Shown here piece after piece: positions 24,198 through 33,725 of a stretch of 64,000 bases of DNA; the first letter of the stretch is position 1; each line of letters begins with the position of its first letter. A model generated the notes under the pieces. That model made no database searches. It was given only the letters and a program-made list of their open reading frames with translations, and was not told the DNA's origin. The position numbers and the translations under genes are program-made. This DNA is from Trileptium ribeirensis (taxonomy: Eukaryota > Nematoda > Enoplea > Enoplida > Thoracostomopsidae). The stretch spans positions 62,001 to 126,000 of the forward strand of contig JASANE010018398.1 in assembly GCA_030248225.1 (NCBI GenBank). Reading direction: 5' to 3'.

Positions 24198-24998
24198 CTT
24201 GAGTTGCCGACACCGAGTAAAGTCTTATTCAATACTGAGATGATAGGGAGTTTTCTTTTCTGGTTTGTCCGCATGGACGAGCAGGCCTTGCTCGCCATGG
24301 CTTGTGTGCGAGAATGTCGCAAGCCCTGACGAGCATGACCTTCTACCTAATTTATTTGGCGTTTTACTGGAACCAAGGAGTAATGTCTAAAGAGTACAGT
24401 TGAAATTTATCTCGTCCCCAGCGACAGTTTAAAAAAGTTCAATAGGGATTTTTGAATACTATCATCGAAATAGAATTTCTTGAAAAGCGCAGGCCACGCC
24501 ATCGATAATCCGACATTAAAACACTCAGGGCTCGTCGGAACCCTGTGGGGGCCACATAGGTCAATGCTCTAACACGGAGCAAGCCGCGATTTTAATCAGA
24601 TACCTCATCTTGAGCTTCAAACTCGTAGGGACACTTGCACATTTCATTTCCACACTTATCTCACTAAAATAGAATTAAACACCTTCCGATGAGTCTAGGA
24701 TAGGGAATAGCGGCTAGGCTCCATGACCTGCGAGCAGGTGTCGGTGCTAGCCTCCCTGGGGGACCTCAGAAATCATACCCGATACTAGACACGTGCGCAA
24801 CCTTTAGGGCGGGGTCCGAACACACCCCGTGAAGCGCGCATGCGGCCTGCTAAGCTGCGTAGCTTCTTGGGTCTGACCAAGAATAGGTTCAAATTTTTTT
24901 AATCACGGTCCACCCTTGAGGTTACGATAGCCGGGGTCGTATGGGCATGGTGTTAGGAAGTTGCGCCATGCAGCTGCGTCACCGGTTATTACAACGTA

Positions 24999-25016
24999 TG
25001 GGGGCCACGCCGTGAG
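24999..25016 (+). other. Possible primer binding site
   Basis: TGGGGGCCACGCCGTGAG begins five bases after the 5' LTR end and starts with TGG, as expected for pairing with a tRNA 3' CCA end. The matching tRNA cannot be named from the window. The site overlaps the first unit of a local repeat, which lowers confidence. Confidence 0.35.
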
Positions 25017-25125
25017 GCGTAAATTTTTATTTCAACCCCGCGTAGTGAGTCTAAAATTTTGTTCAAACCACACGCCATGAAGCGTATCATTTTCGTTCCA
25101 CCCATACGACGTGAGTGCGGACTAC
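25001..25125. repeat. Degenerate ~33-base repeats in the leader (set 1)
   Basis: About four diverged units occur in a row, each with a GCCGTGAGGCG-type core (also CGTAGTGAGTC, GCCATGAAGCG, CGACGTGAGTG) followed by an A/T-rich tract such as TAAATTTTTATTTCAA. A related core (CCCCGTGAAGCGCGC) lies just inside the LTR near 24,825. Confidence 0.5.
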
Positions 25126-25445
25126 GCCATTTGTAATCGATTTTGTTAATAGCGGGAACTTCTCGCATCTGAAGTGTCATGTGGCTCGTGATTGGCACCT
25201 ACTTGAATGTACTGTAACCTTTTGTGTGACCTATTTATATCTGTGCCCCTGATTATCTCGAACAACACGCTTTGCTGTATACTGTTTATTCGGACTCTAA
25301 GCTGACGGCAATGGCGTATGAACTGAACCTTGTACGTACGTAGTGGCGGGCACAATTTCAGGAGTTGCTTGTTAATTAACTGCCTTGTCTTAATTAGCTA
25401 TTCAACTAAGTCACTATCAATCGTATACGTAACCCAGTTTGTCCT

Positions 25446-25685
25446 AATATATTGCGCTACTGACCGATTTGGATCGACTTTATATTGCGTTACCGACTAA
25501 TTTGGATCGACTTTATATTGCGTTACCGATTAATTTGGATCGACTTTATATTGCGTTACCGATTAATTTGGATCGCCTTTGTATTGCGTTATTGCCTAAC
25601 CCGGATCGACTTTATATTGCGTTATTGACCGATTTGGGTCGACCTTATTCCGCTTTGCTGACTAAATTTGGACCGACTCTATAAC
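25446..25685. repeat. 33-base tandem repeat in the leader (set 2)
   Basis: About seven copies of a 33-base unit (TTGGATCGACTTTATATTGC followed by GTTACCGACTAAT). The first four are nearly identical and the later ones diverge. Because 33 is a multiple of three the array is an open frame, but no ORF of interest enters or leaves it. The leader from 24,994 to 26,304 has no other feature I can support. Confidence 0.8.
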
Positions 25686-26304
25686 AATCCAACCATCGAA
25701 ACCACTGCCTCGACGTTGGAATTTGTCGGACATTCGATTACCTGCCAAGCTCATTACGAATTTTGCTCTCGTACACTCGGTGCAACGGTTTGGTTCGTCG
25801 CTATCGTCGCTGGCCGATCGGACACATACGCTGCCTGGTTCATCGACAACTCGCTGAGGTTTGGTACAACGATTGGACACTGCCTTAGAAGAGCGATTGA
25901 AAATCCTGTGTTGGACATTGTAATTATTTACACTTTTGTTTTATGTGCTTTCTCTAACTGTTTTGACCTTTGTTACCGTTTACATTTAATCTTTCTGTAA
26001 GTGACGGAACTTGCCGTGATCATTTACTTGTACGAGGACAGTAACTACACTGTTTTGCAAAGCAGGACTGTTGGGTTATCTTGACATTAGAGGAATACAA
26101 GCTTTGGGAACTTAACGTGGTAGTCAGTGCACGATTTTGCAGTACTTGATATTTGGTAGTGATCACCTCTGCGCAAGTAATCTATTCACATCCGAGCGCA
26201 CAGTTACCAGTCGCATTCAATAACCTACACTCTCGCTATTGTTCTTATCGCTGATTTGAGTTATTAGGTACGCCTACCTAAACCCCCATTAGTATTGAGC
26301 GGTT

Positions 26305-27258
26305 ATGATCGAAATGATGGATTCTAACGTTAATCACAACGGCGACTTGGAGACAAGCGACTTTTTCGGCGCGACGGATGGACCGATGGAGGACACCGTA
26401 CGGGCTAGGACTCGACCGGCTGTAACTGCCGGCGAGTGGCCGTTAACGGCGCCACCACCCCGACCGACTGGACACTTGCGTCGTGGAGAATTTGCCGAAG
26501 CGCTCGGCGCGGACGCGAGTGCCACGAATGCAATTTTACACCACTTAACCACCCAGTCCACTGGTCTTCCAATGATACCGTTACGGGACATGCCGACCTT
26601 TGATGGGAAACCTGGAGGCCAGGATTTCGAGGATTGGGTTCGTATGTACAACCGTCTCGCTAACGCCAATGGTTGGGACGATCGCCGAAAGTTGATTTGT
26701 GTACCTGCTCTTTTGCGTGGACCGGCAAGGTTCGAAGGTCTTCCACCGGCGAAGCGTCAAAGTTTTCTAGGACTCGTCGCTAACTTACGCTTTTTGTTCT
26801 CATCCTCTCGTAGGCCTGAGAAATCACTATCAGGACTTTGCACTAGGCAACAAGGAGCAAATGAACCAGTCGCAATGTACGGATTGGAACTGCAGAAGTT
26901 GTGTGATCGTGCCTTCCCTGACATGGAGGATGAGCAAAGGGACACCATGCTACGCATGTTCTTTCAGAGGGGTTTACGACCCGAGGTGCGCAGGCAAGTC
27001 CTTAACCAGATTCACGAGTGCGAGACGTTCAGAGATACGGTAGCTGTTGCTAAGCGATATGAGGATGCAAATGCTGCTTGCCCCGACCCAGACGCTTCGG
27101 TTACTAGCAAGCCCCGCACCAAAACAGTAAACTCGCTCCTTGAGGAGGGAGGTGAAGGTCTGATCACACAACTCCAGACCATGATTGAGGAACACCGTAA
27201 GGCAAACAATAGTAATAGTGACACAATTAGTCGGTTGTTAGACGTAATTGACAAATGA
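26305..27258 (+). CDS. gag: Gag, capsid part (giant element)
   Basis: 317 codons from ATG at 26,305 to TGA at 27,256. The Gypsy-type gag domain starts near residue 93 (MPTFDGKPGGQDFEDWVRMY) and runs through an ALLRGPARF helix to a late helix block ending near residue 255. It would form the virus-like particle shell. The same frame continues beyond the TGA for about 45 codons into a CCHC zinc knuckle at 27,352-27,393, so the TGA interrupts gag before its nucleocapsid part. It is either a mutation or a read-through stop; the following GCT does not match the strongest known read-through contexts. The N-terminal 90 residues are poorly conserved in type and Pro/Thr-rich. Confidence 0.85.
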   Translation: MIEMMDSNVNHNGDLETSDFFGATDGPMEDTVRARTRPAVTAGEWPLTAPPPRPTGHLRRGEFAEALGADASATNAILHHLTTQSTGLPMIPLRDMPTFDGKPGGQDFEDWVRMYNRLANANGWDDRRKLICVPALLRGPARFEGLPPAKRQSFLGLVANLRFLFSSSRRPEKSLSGLCTRQQGANEPVAMYGLELQKLCDRAFPDMEDEQRDTMLRMFFQRGLRPEVRRQVLNQIHECETFRDTVAVAKRYEDANAACPDPDASVTSKPRTKTVNSLLEEGGEGLITQLQTMIEEHRKANNSNSDTISRLLDVIDK

Positions 27259-27420
27259 GCTGAAAACGCGCGCCAATTAAACGCGCTCGCGCCGCCGTTT
27301 GTGCCTGGCTCACCGGCCGCGCCATCGTGTCTGCCGATACCGCATATTACTTGCTATCGTTGTGGAGAACCAGGGCATGTTATGCGCGATTGCCCGCTGC
27401 TAACAACGTGTCGCGCAACG
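27259..27420 (+). pseudogene. Gag zinc-knuckle segment between a stop and a frame change
   Basis: In the gag frame after the TGA at 27,256, the segment encodes a linker and one CCHC knuckle (CYRCGEPGHVMRDC), the RNA-binding nucleocapsid motif. Soon after, between about 27,395 and 27,425, the protein-like reading moves to the frame one base back (-1). In that frame an Arg/Gly/Asn-rich sequence typical of nucleocapsid tails continues. I see no clear X-XXY-YYZ slippery heptamer, so a small indel is as likely as programmed frameshifting. Confidence 0.7.
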
Positions 27421-30400
27421 CCGAACCTGCACCGGTTTATGTTTCTGGCGCCATGCGTCGAGAGCCAATGCAGTACCAACCGAGGAACTACGGAGGAACC
27501 TACCCACGAAATGATAACTATCCTATGGGCCGTGGAGGTCCTCAACCGCCTCCGCCTCGTCGCTTCGAGACCGGAGCTGGACACCGAAATAACGTAGGAT
27601 GGAACAGTGGAGGAAATCGCCCGAACTTGAATCAACCTGGATATCAGTCTAATCGTCCACCCCCAGGATTTGTTAGTAATGGACACTACGCAGGTAACCG
27701 ACAACCCGCTATGTATAACAACCAGTCAGGACAGGCTAATGGATACCAGAGAGTCGCAAACGAGCGACCGCAGTTCGAGCGCAATATAGGCCCACCACAA
27801 CAGTCTAATCGTCCTTACGTAGGAAACGGAGGAAATAGGAACGGAGGCGCAGGAGAGCGTCGCAGATATCAACTGAACTGTAGTGCTTCGCAAACAAAAG
27901 GTAATCGTGACCCTAGCCCAGCCACCACCCATCGTCTAGATGTGCTCAGTCGCGAACTCGGCATGATCCAGGGTAAATTAGGATATAGCGCCCCGACTGG
28001 ACGAGTGAATGCTATTGCAATTGCAGACGAACCGCAGTATGACGATGACGGATATGAAATGAACCGAGACGACGATGACATGGACTTTTCCGAGATGACA
28101 GAGGGATTTGCTGAGAGGCATTTGAATGTGATTACGACCGCTCCTTGGGCTGACGCCGCGCGTCTTCCTCGGAGTTGTAGTCCGTTCCAGCCGATCGATA
28201 ATCCCGAAGATAGGACATTGAACTCAACAGACGCCGACTATGAACAGCACTTGGATGATAGCACCAGCACTGTATTATATAGCACCGAAAACAGAAAATA
28301 TCAAAAAGAGGGTTATTTGGGAGAGGGATTGTATCTGTCATGTGTGGACATACCTAGCGCAGGTTTCGATCCACTTGTCTATATATCTGCGAGCGATTTA
28401 GAAAGCGAACCGCGAGGCGAGCGACCGATCGATCAATCGAACTGTCCGGCCATGCGTGGGCCCGGAATGAACGAACGAACGTTAATTGCATTGGAAGGTA
28501 GTAATGATAGCGTTGAGATTTGTGAAGAATTGGAGAACGGTTATGTTGAAAATTATAGGTTAAGTGATTTTGAGAGAAGTGATGATTTTATTGCCGGCAG
28601 TCCCCAGGGAATCACCTCAAGGGGGAATTCCGGAACCCCCAGCTCTTTGGAGATGACTGGAAGGAAAGTGGATGATGATGTTGATGTATTTGAGCCATTG
28701 TTATTATTATTTTCCTCCTCTGTGGCTGGCCATCCGATAGAGAGTGTGGTGGATGTTGTTGATGATTATTCCGGCAGGGAAGCCGAGGACGTTGATATGG
28801 CTCAAGAAGATATGGATCGATTCGGGTCGTCGTGTGAGACACCCATGGAGCTTTTGGAGACCGATGGAAGGTTAGGGACGATGGAGGTTAGGTCCGACGA
28901 TGTAGAGGCCTCATCAGAGTCGCCTAGCCCTAGTTCCGTTCTAAATTATAGGTCGTATGATGTAGTATGTGGGTCGGACCGCCGCGCGGGTCGTCCCTTG
29001 TGTGATGATGAAAATTGTGTGTCGTATGAACTTGCTGATTTGCCTAAGTTAGGTCGCGCTTGCAGTATTAGTGAATTTATGGCGTATAATGATGGAAGTG
29101 ATGTTGATGTAATTGAGTGCTATTTTGAACCGGCCAATTATAGCACCGATGGACTTGAGGTGACTTTCCCTACCTCATTGGCAAGGGGTACCACGGTCAT
29201 TGGGTCCTTCCTTGATGCTGACCGGGGCCGCCCTTGTCACCTGTATCCAAGCAGAGGTAGCAGCGGGTTCGCGACCGTTCGCACTGATGAAGCGGGTATG
29301 ATCGTTGGGGCTGAAAGTATTGCCCGGGGTCTGCCCAGATACGGGGATGTTGATGGCGGAGTGGCAAATAAAGGCCGTCCATCGCATTGTGAGGCTTCCG
29401 TTGCGCCAAGCGTTGCTGAAGCGCGCAGTAACGTTCCCCATGCTGAGCTAAGTTTTTTCAATGACTCGCGTGATGAAGTTGATGTGGTTGATGATATTGC
29501 TGATCAGAAGAGTAGGGAATTGAGGGAGTCGGTTGAACTCCTATTTGAACGAAATGGATCCATAGCGAGCGATGCGAACCCTTTAAGCGAAGCGAAAGTG
29601 TCTAATCTAAGTCAAAGCACTGCACATGCACATAGTGATTCTGAGGATGAGCAGGATAGAGAGCCTGAGTATGAAATAACCAATGCTCTGGATGACTCTG
29701 ACAATAGCTATGACGAAGCCAGCGATAGCGAACTCGACGAGGAACAACTGCTGAGCGACGAAGAGTTCTGGGCGAATTGGGAAGATCCGAACGCTGATTG
29801 GTACCGACGTGAACCTACTCCCGATGCACGCGAGTGGCACCGTGAAGGGGCGTGGGAAACGCGCCGAAACAATGTGTTACAGCGAGCACCATCAGACGAC
29901 GGCATTGACCTGAGCCTGCGAACAAGTCATTTGTCAATCCGCTCCAGAGACGAAGATGATACCACCAGCGAGGATGAGGAGAATGAGACCACCGAAGAAG
30001 ATAGTGACGAGAATGAGTCGTATGAGAGCGAGTTGAGATTGGCTCAATTGGACCATAGTGCAGGGGAGGATCCTATCGAAGGGTCGCCGCGTATGCGCCC
30101 AGGTAGTTTAGGTGAGTCCACTGACACTTTGTCTAGCGTTTCTAGCGATATCTTGAGATCCGTCGAAGAGGTGCCTTGTATGCCCTCGGGTAATTCGGAT
30201 AGCCCGCTTGAGAAACTTGAGACAGCTGAGGATGAATCCGTCGAAGGGAGACCAAGTATGTCCCCGGGTAATTCGGAGGAATCCGTAGTCAAACTCAGTG
30301 AACATTCAGACGCTTGTATGGGACGAAGACAATTACTTGACTTTGTACAGGACGCTAACGACGAACGATTACGCCGACTGGATGAGCAATTGAGCAGCAT

Positions 30401-31316
30401 GTATGAACTTTATCTTACTGACGACCTTCCGATTGAAAGAGGACACATTCGCCTGTTGACGGCGAATGAACGGAATCGTATTGTGGGACCAGACGCACTG
30501 TTTGCCATTTCCACTGATCATGCCGAGACCTCGAACTATCAATATCCGCGCGTCGAAATAACTGAAAATTCGAATCCCTTTGTAGTGGAATGTCTTATTC
30601 CGATTAACTTTAGAGCAGGTGAGATAAACGCTGACTTCGGACAGTCTGTGGTGCTACAACCGCAGGCTCTTTTCTATAGAAGGGTTGTGTTAGCCATGGA
30701 GCGATTGAACAATCTGAGTAGGCTTTTCGGTGTACGTTTCGAATGTAGTGAGGACGCAGCGTTTCAACGAGAATTCGTCATGTTGAGCAGCATTCTAGGT
30801 ATGGCCTCCCCCATCGATCATCGCGTAACTGGATTGTACCTCGATCCAGTGGCTCTTGCCTTGTTGGAACTCCTCATGGAACTGTTGAGTCAATGCGTGA
30901 ACTGCCGCACGCTCCAGCAAGTCATGGAGAAGGAATTTGAGGCAGAGTTGAGTATGCACCCAATGTGCCAAGAGTGTAAGAGGAGCCATAATCAACCAAC
31001 ATCGAGCGTTGATCCTTGCTGTTATTTTGTCGGACACCACGGAAAATGGAATTACTATGGTACTTTAAGCACTGCTTGCGCTTCTATCCGCCTTGACGGG
31101 TACATAATACCTAACTGGCGATACTACATTAGTATTCAGACACCCAGAATGCAACGACTCTCCCGTGCAGCTAACATCGACCTGCATGAGATGCTGAGCG
31201 AAGCGCCTCAGCTGTTGGAATTTATCTATCGGAATCAGGGCAGTGAAGGAGTCCCAATAACTACTTTTGTCCAATACGCAATGAACAACATGGAGTTTAC
31301 TGCCAAGTCCCATTGA
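27327..31316 (+). CDS. Giant acidic gag extension
   Basis: A single open frame of 1,329 codons. It has no ATG near its start (opens at GTG), so it is most likely entered from gag by the -1 change near 27,400. Parts in order: residues 30-200 Arg/Gly/Asn/Pro-rich (nucleocapsid-like); 250-1,000 very rich in Asp, Glu and Ser with little predicted fold; about 910-1,000 three imperfect copies of a 27-35 residue repeat around EGSPRMRPGS, MPSGNSDSP and EGRPSMSPGNS; then a folded-looking C-terminal part with paired cysteines (CVNC, CQEC, CC) suggesting a zinc site, ending at TGA 31,314. No family was recognised. Such a large acidic extension is unusual for Gypsy gag. It may be a matrix-like, assembly or host-interaction domain; this is inference. 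Confidence 0.75.
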   Translation: MSADTAYYLLSLWRTRACYARLPAANNVSRNAEPAPVYVSGAMRREPMQYQPRNYGGTYPRNDNYPMGRGGPQPPPPRRFETGAGHRNNVGWNSGGNRPNLNQPGYQSNRPPPGFVSNGHYAGNRQPAMYNNQSGQANGYQRVANERPQFERNIGPPQQSNRPYVGNGGNRNGGAGERRRYQLNCSASQTKGNRDPSPATTHRLDVLSRELGMIQGKLGYSAPTGRVNAIAIADEPQYDDDGYEMNRDDDDMDFSEMTEGFAERHLNVITTAPWADAARLPRSCSPFQPIDNPEDRTLNSTDADYEQHLDDSTSTVLYSTENRKYQKEGYLGEGLYLSCVDIPSAGFDPLVYISASDLESEPRGERPIDQSNCPAMRGPGMNERTLIALEGSNDSVEICEELENGYVENYRLSDFERSDDFIAGSPQGITSRGNSGTPSSLEMTGRKVDDDVDVFEPLLLLFSSSVAGHPIESVVDVVDDYSGREAEDVDMAQEDMDRFGSSCETPMELLETDGRLGTMEVRSDDVEASSESPSPSSVLNYRSYDVVCGSDRRAGRPLCDDENCVSYELADLPKLGRACSISEFMAYNDGSDVDVIECYFEPANYSTDGLEVTFPTSLARGTTVIGSFLDADRGRPCHLYPSRGSSGFATVRTDEAGMIVGAESIARGLPRYGDVDGGVANKGRPSHCEASVAPSVAEARSNVPHAELSFFNDSRDEVDVVDDIADQKSRELRESVELLFERNGSIASDANPLSEAKVSNLSQSTAHAHSDSEDEQDREPEYEITNALDDSDNSYDEASDSELDEEQLLSDEEFWANWEDPNADWYRREPTPDAREWHREGAWETRRNNVLQRAPSDDGIDLSLRTSHLSIRSRDEDDTTSEDEENETTEEDSDENESYESELRLAQLDHSAGEDPIEGSPRMRPGSLGESTDTLSSVSSDILRSVEEVPCMPSGNSDSPLEKLETAEDESVEGRPSMSPGNSEESVVKLSEHSDACMGRRQLLDFVQDANDERLRRLDEQLSSMYELYLTDDLPIERGHIRLLTANERNRIVGPDALFAISTDHAETSNYQYPRVEITENSNPFVVECLIPINFRAGEINADFGQSVVLQPQALFYRRVVLAMERLNNLSRLFGVRFECSEDAAFQREFVMLSSILGMASPIDHRVTGLYLDPVALALLELLMELLSQCVNCRTLQQVMEKEFEAELSMHPMCQECKRSHNQPTSSVDPCCYFVGHHGKWNYYGTLSTACASIRLDGYIIPNWRYYISIQTPRMQRLSRAANIDLHEMLSEAPQLLEFIYRNQGSEGVPITTFVQYAMNNMEFTAKSH

Positions 31317-31718
31317 CGGGACCGCCTAGTGCTCTTGTGTGCGCGTTTAAGACTCCTGAGACGCCCTGCTAGCGTTAATCTGCTCCAAATTGAGTGTGGT
31401 ATGACAATAGGTGAGCACGTAGAAGTAGACTACCTGATCTCAGAGCCGTGTTCACTCCGACGCAGTAGTATCGATAGTTCCGCTCAAGACTTGGACGAAC
31501 AGCTGGCCCTAGCGATGGCCGACTGTTTGAACACTTCCGAAGAGGATCTCGATGAGCAGAACGAACCAACTGTAGGGAATGTCAGACCAACTGATAGCGA
31601 AACCCCGAGTGGAACTGACGAACAAGTAGTGGACAGTGAGGAGGAATCGGAGCTTCCCCGAAAGATTGCCCGACCCTCTTCACCCGGCCTTAATAACGGC
31701 CCAGGTCAAAATACAGGC
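31317..31718 (+). pseudogene. Open linker between the acidic ORF and env
   Basis: The frame of the acidic ORF continues past its TGA without further stops, giving another acidic Ser/Glu-rich stretch (ALAMADCLNTSEEDLDEQ) that runs directly into the env signal peptide. The TGA at 31,314 may therefore be either the true end of the gag extension or a mutation within a longer frame. Confidence 0.45.
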
Positions 31719-33725
31719 ATGCAGAAAGTTTGTACTATCTTACTGTTACTTTGGCTTTCGACGCTAAGCTCTACGCACGCCACACTCTCGCCTTTTAGTG
31801 ACGCGATCTAGCGACTAGGCTCGGTTGTAAACCGCCAAGTAGGTGTTCTTGTCGAACCGCAGGGTTTGGTCATCACCTCTGATCAAACTACGCACTTGCC
31901 AGTAGTGCTGCAGCTGTCATTGAGAGATTGGGAACGCAAATCAGATCCCTACGTAAGCAATGTTTGCCCACCGTACGAAGTTAACGGATCCTGCCGAGCT
32001 GACTGCTGCAGGAAGGCGAACTGTACCGAGTACCCGCAGCTGCATACAACCTTGAGCGCACTAGAACGCGAACTGGACGACGCATATCATAGCGTACTAG
32101 ATACAAATTATTATTCGCTACTTGTGCGTTCTTTCTGCGTGGAGAACGAGCACCTATGTGACCTTACCAACCGTCGAGAAAAACGCTTTGCAAGCCTAAT
32201 CGCCGCCGCCGCAGGTGCCGTTTCCGGTTTACTAGGTTTAGGAATGGCCTTCGCTAACGGCGTCCATATTAATAACGTACGTCAGCAAGTGACCGTTCTC
32301 GAAAAGTTTATGCGCGAGACGAATGACGTCTCTTTTCAGAACACTAAACCCATAAAACAATTAACCCGAGCTAATGAGGACATTTATGCATTCCTACACC
32401 ACAGCATGCAGGAGGTAGTCTCCATGATTGAGCAGGTCCGATGTGCTGACCAGAAAGAGGTCACACACGTACACCATCAGTTGATTGACCATATACCTCG
32501 AGCGAACATGCGCTCGTCGGTACAGGCCATCATGCAGTCTATGTTAAATGGTGAACTCTCCCCTGCTATTATTGATGTCGTCATGCTACGACGATTATTC
32601 GCCATGGATCCCCGCATTTCTAAAACCATCCTAATGCGAGAACCCAGTCTAGCATACCAATTCGGACGAGTGATGCCCGTAAGTGTAGATTTAACTGGAT
32701 TTCGCTATGGCTTTATTTTGCAGTTACCCTTGCCTAAACGCAGCAATGTCCGACCTTATTTTCGGGTCTATAACACAGGTTGGAACGCTCCTGACACGCT
32801 TACGCAATTGAGACTTCCGCTACCGCAATACGCAGCCAGACTGGGACATGTGCGTTTCGAGTCGCTGAATCTCGGAGCATGCAAGCACAGACCCGGAATT
32901 GCTTTTTGTGCACCCCACGCGCTACTAACCGACCACAGTACAAACTGCTTAGAATGGATCATCGCAGGTGAATTCGTGCCAGAATCCACCAAATACGCAT
33001 GTAGCAACCGCACGCTTATCGGCCCACTGGCCAATGATACAGCCGTACATACAACTATTCAAGGCGTTTTAATTAGGACTATGGAACCCGAAGTTATACT
33101 GACTAATCGCAGACAGCTCGCGCATGTAACCTTAGGTAAGACTATTAAGGTTCTGCCAAACGGGATTTTATGGTTTCCCCACGGAAATTATACACAGTTG
33201 GTCGTAGGATCGATCGTACTAACGAGCATGCTAAAGCCAGAGGAAATGACAATCAAATTTGGACCAAATATTACTATTGACCGGCTCTCCGGTCTCAAAT
33301 TAAGACCTTTAACCTGGAGTTCACCCGACGACGCTAAGGCGACAAACTTACAAGTAGCTCAAATAGCCAAGGAACAAGTACAAAATATAGTTAACTTCCC
33401 TGCCTTGGAGTACACTGGACTTTCGCCTTACTTTATAGTTACCATCATTGTTAGCGTAATTAGTCTGGTCTACTGCATGACCAAGTGTAAGGTCTCTCCT
33501 AAGTACGCGTACTACCTGCCCCGATGGCTACCATGCCGCGGGAGACTGATCAAAACGGACGGAAAACCCCGAAAAGCAACTAGGTGGATTAGAGCCGACA
33601 AAAGAGGCCCAAGCGCCACCGGAGGAGGACACTACACCCCGAATTTCGCCGACCGAGGTTTAGATTGTACCTTCGGGAACGCCGCGCGTGTCCGTTGTGT
33701 CCAATTGTGCCCCGCGTCGCTCTAA
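31719..33725 (+). pseudogene. env: F-type env-like glycoprotein, interrupted by TAG
   Basis: An ATG at 31,719 opens a classic signal peptide (basic start, TILLLLWLSTL core, small-residue end near THA). A TAG at 31,809-31,811, codon 31, stops it; the same frame then stays open to TAA at 33,723. After the stop come a Cys-rich N-terminal part, a furin-like RREKR at 32,172-32,186 followed at once by an Ala/Gly-rich hydrophobic segment typical of a fusion peptide, a heptad-like helix, a long ectodomain with glycosylation sites, a transmembrane segment at about 33,432-33,485 and a basic tail. A short subunit before the cleavage and a long one after it fits the F-like env of errantiviruses and baculovirus F. 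In other elements it mediates membrane fusion; this copy is broken. It lies before protease, not after integrase. Confidence 0.78.

Larger units (their letters stand above)
18819..24993 (+). repeat. 5' LTR of the giant element
   Basis: Direct repeat of 42,301-48,415. It begins TGAACGGTGCATAAGAATAT and ends GCGTCACCGGTTATTACA, giving a TG...CA structure. It contains a 545-base MITE absent from the 3' copy and has only about three units of the 24-base repeat expanded in the 3' copy. Over 22,141-22,472 I count six substitutions in about 330 aligned bases. The LTR is extremely long for the superfamily and appears non-coding; ORFs shared by both copies are short and Pro/Ser-rich, consistent with GC-rich non-coding DNA. 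Confidence 0.9.

Noticed and set aside
25469..25684. ORF with an 11-residue repeat (DRLYIALPTNL type)
   Set aside because: Direct product of the 33-base tandem repeat in the non-coding leader.
29175..29461. Antisense ORFs within the acidic gag extension
   Set aside because: Shadows of the GA-rich codon pattern of the sense frame.
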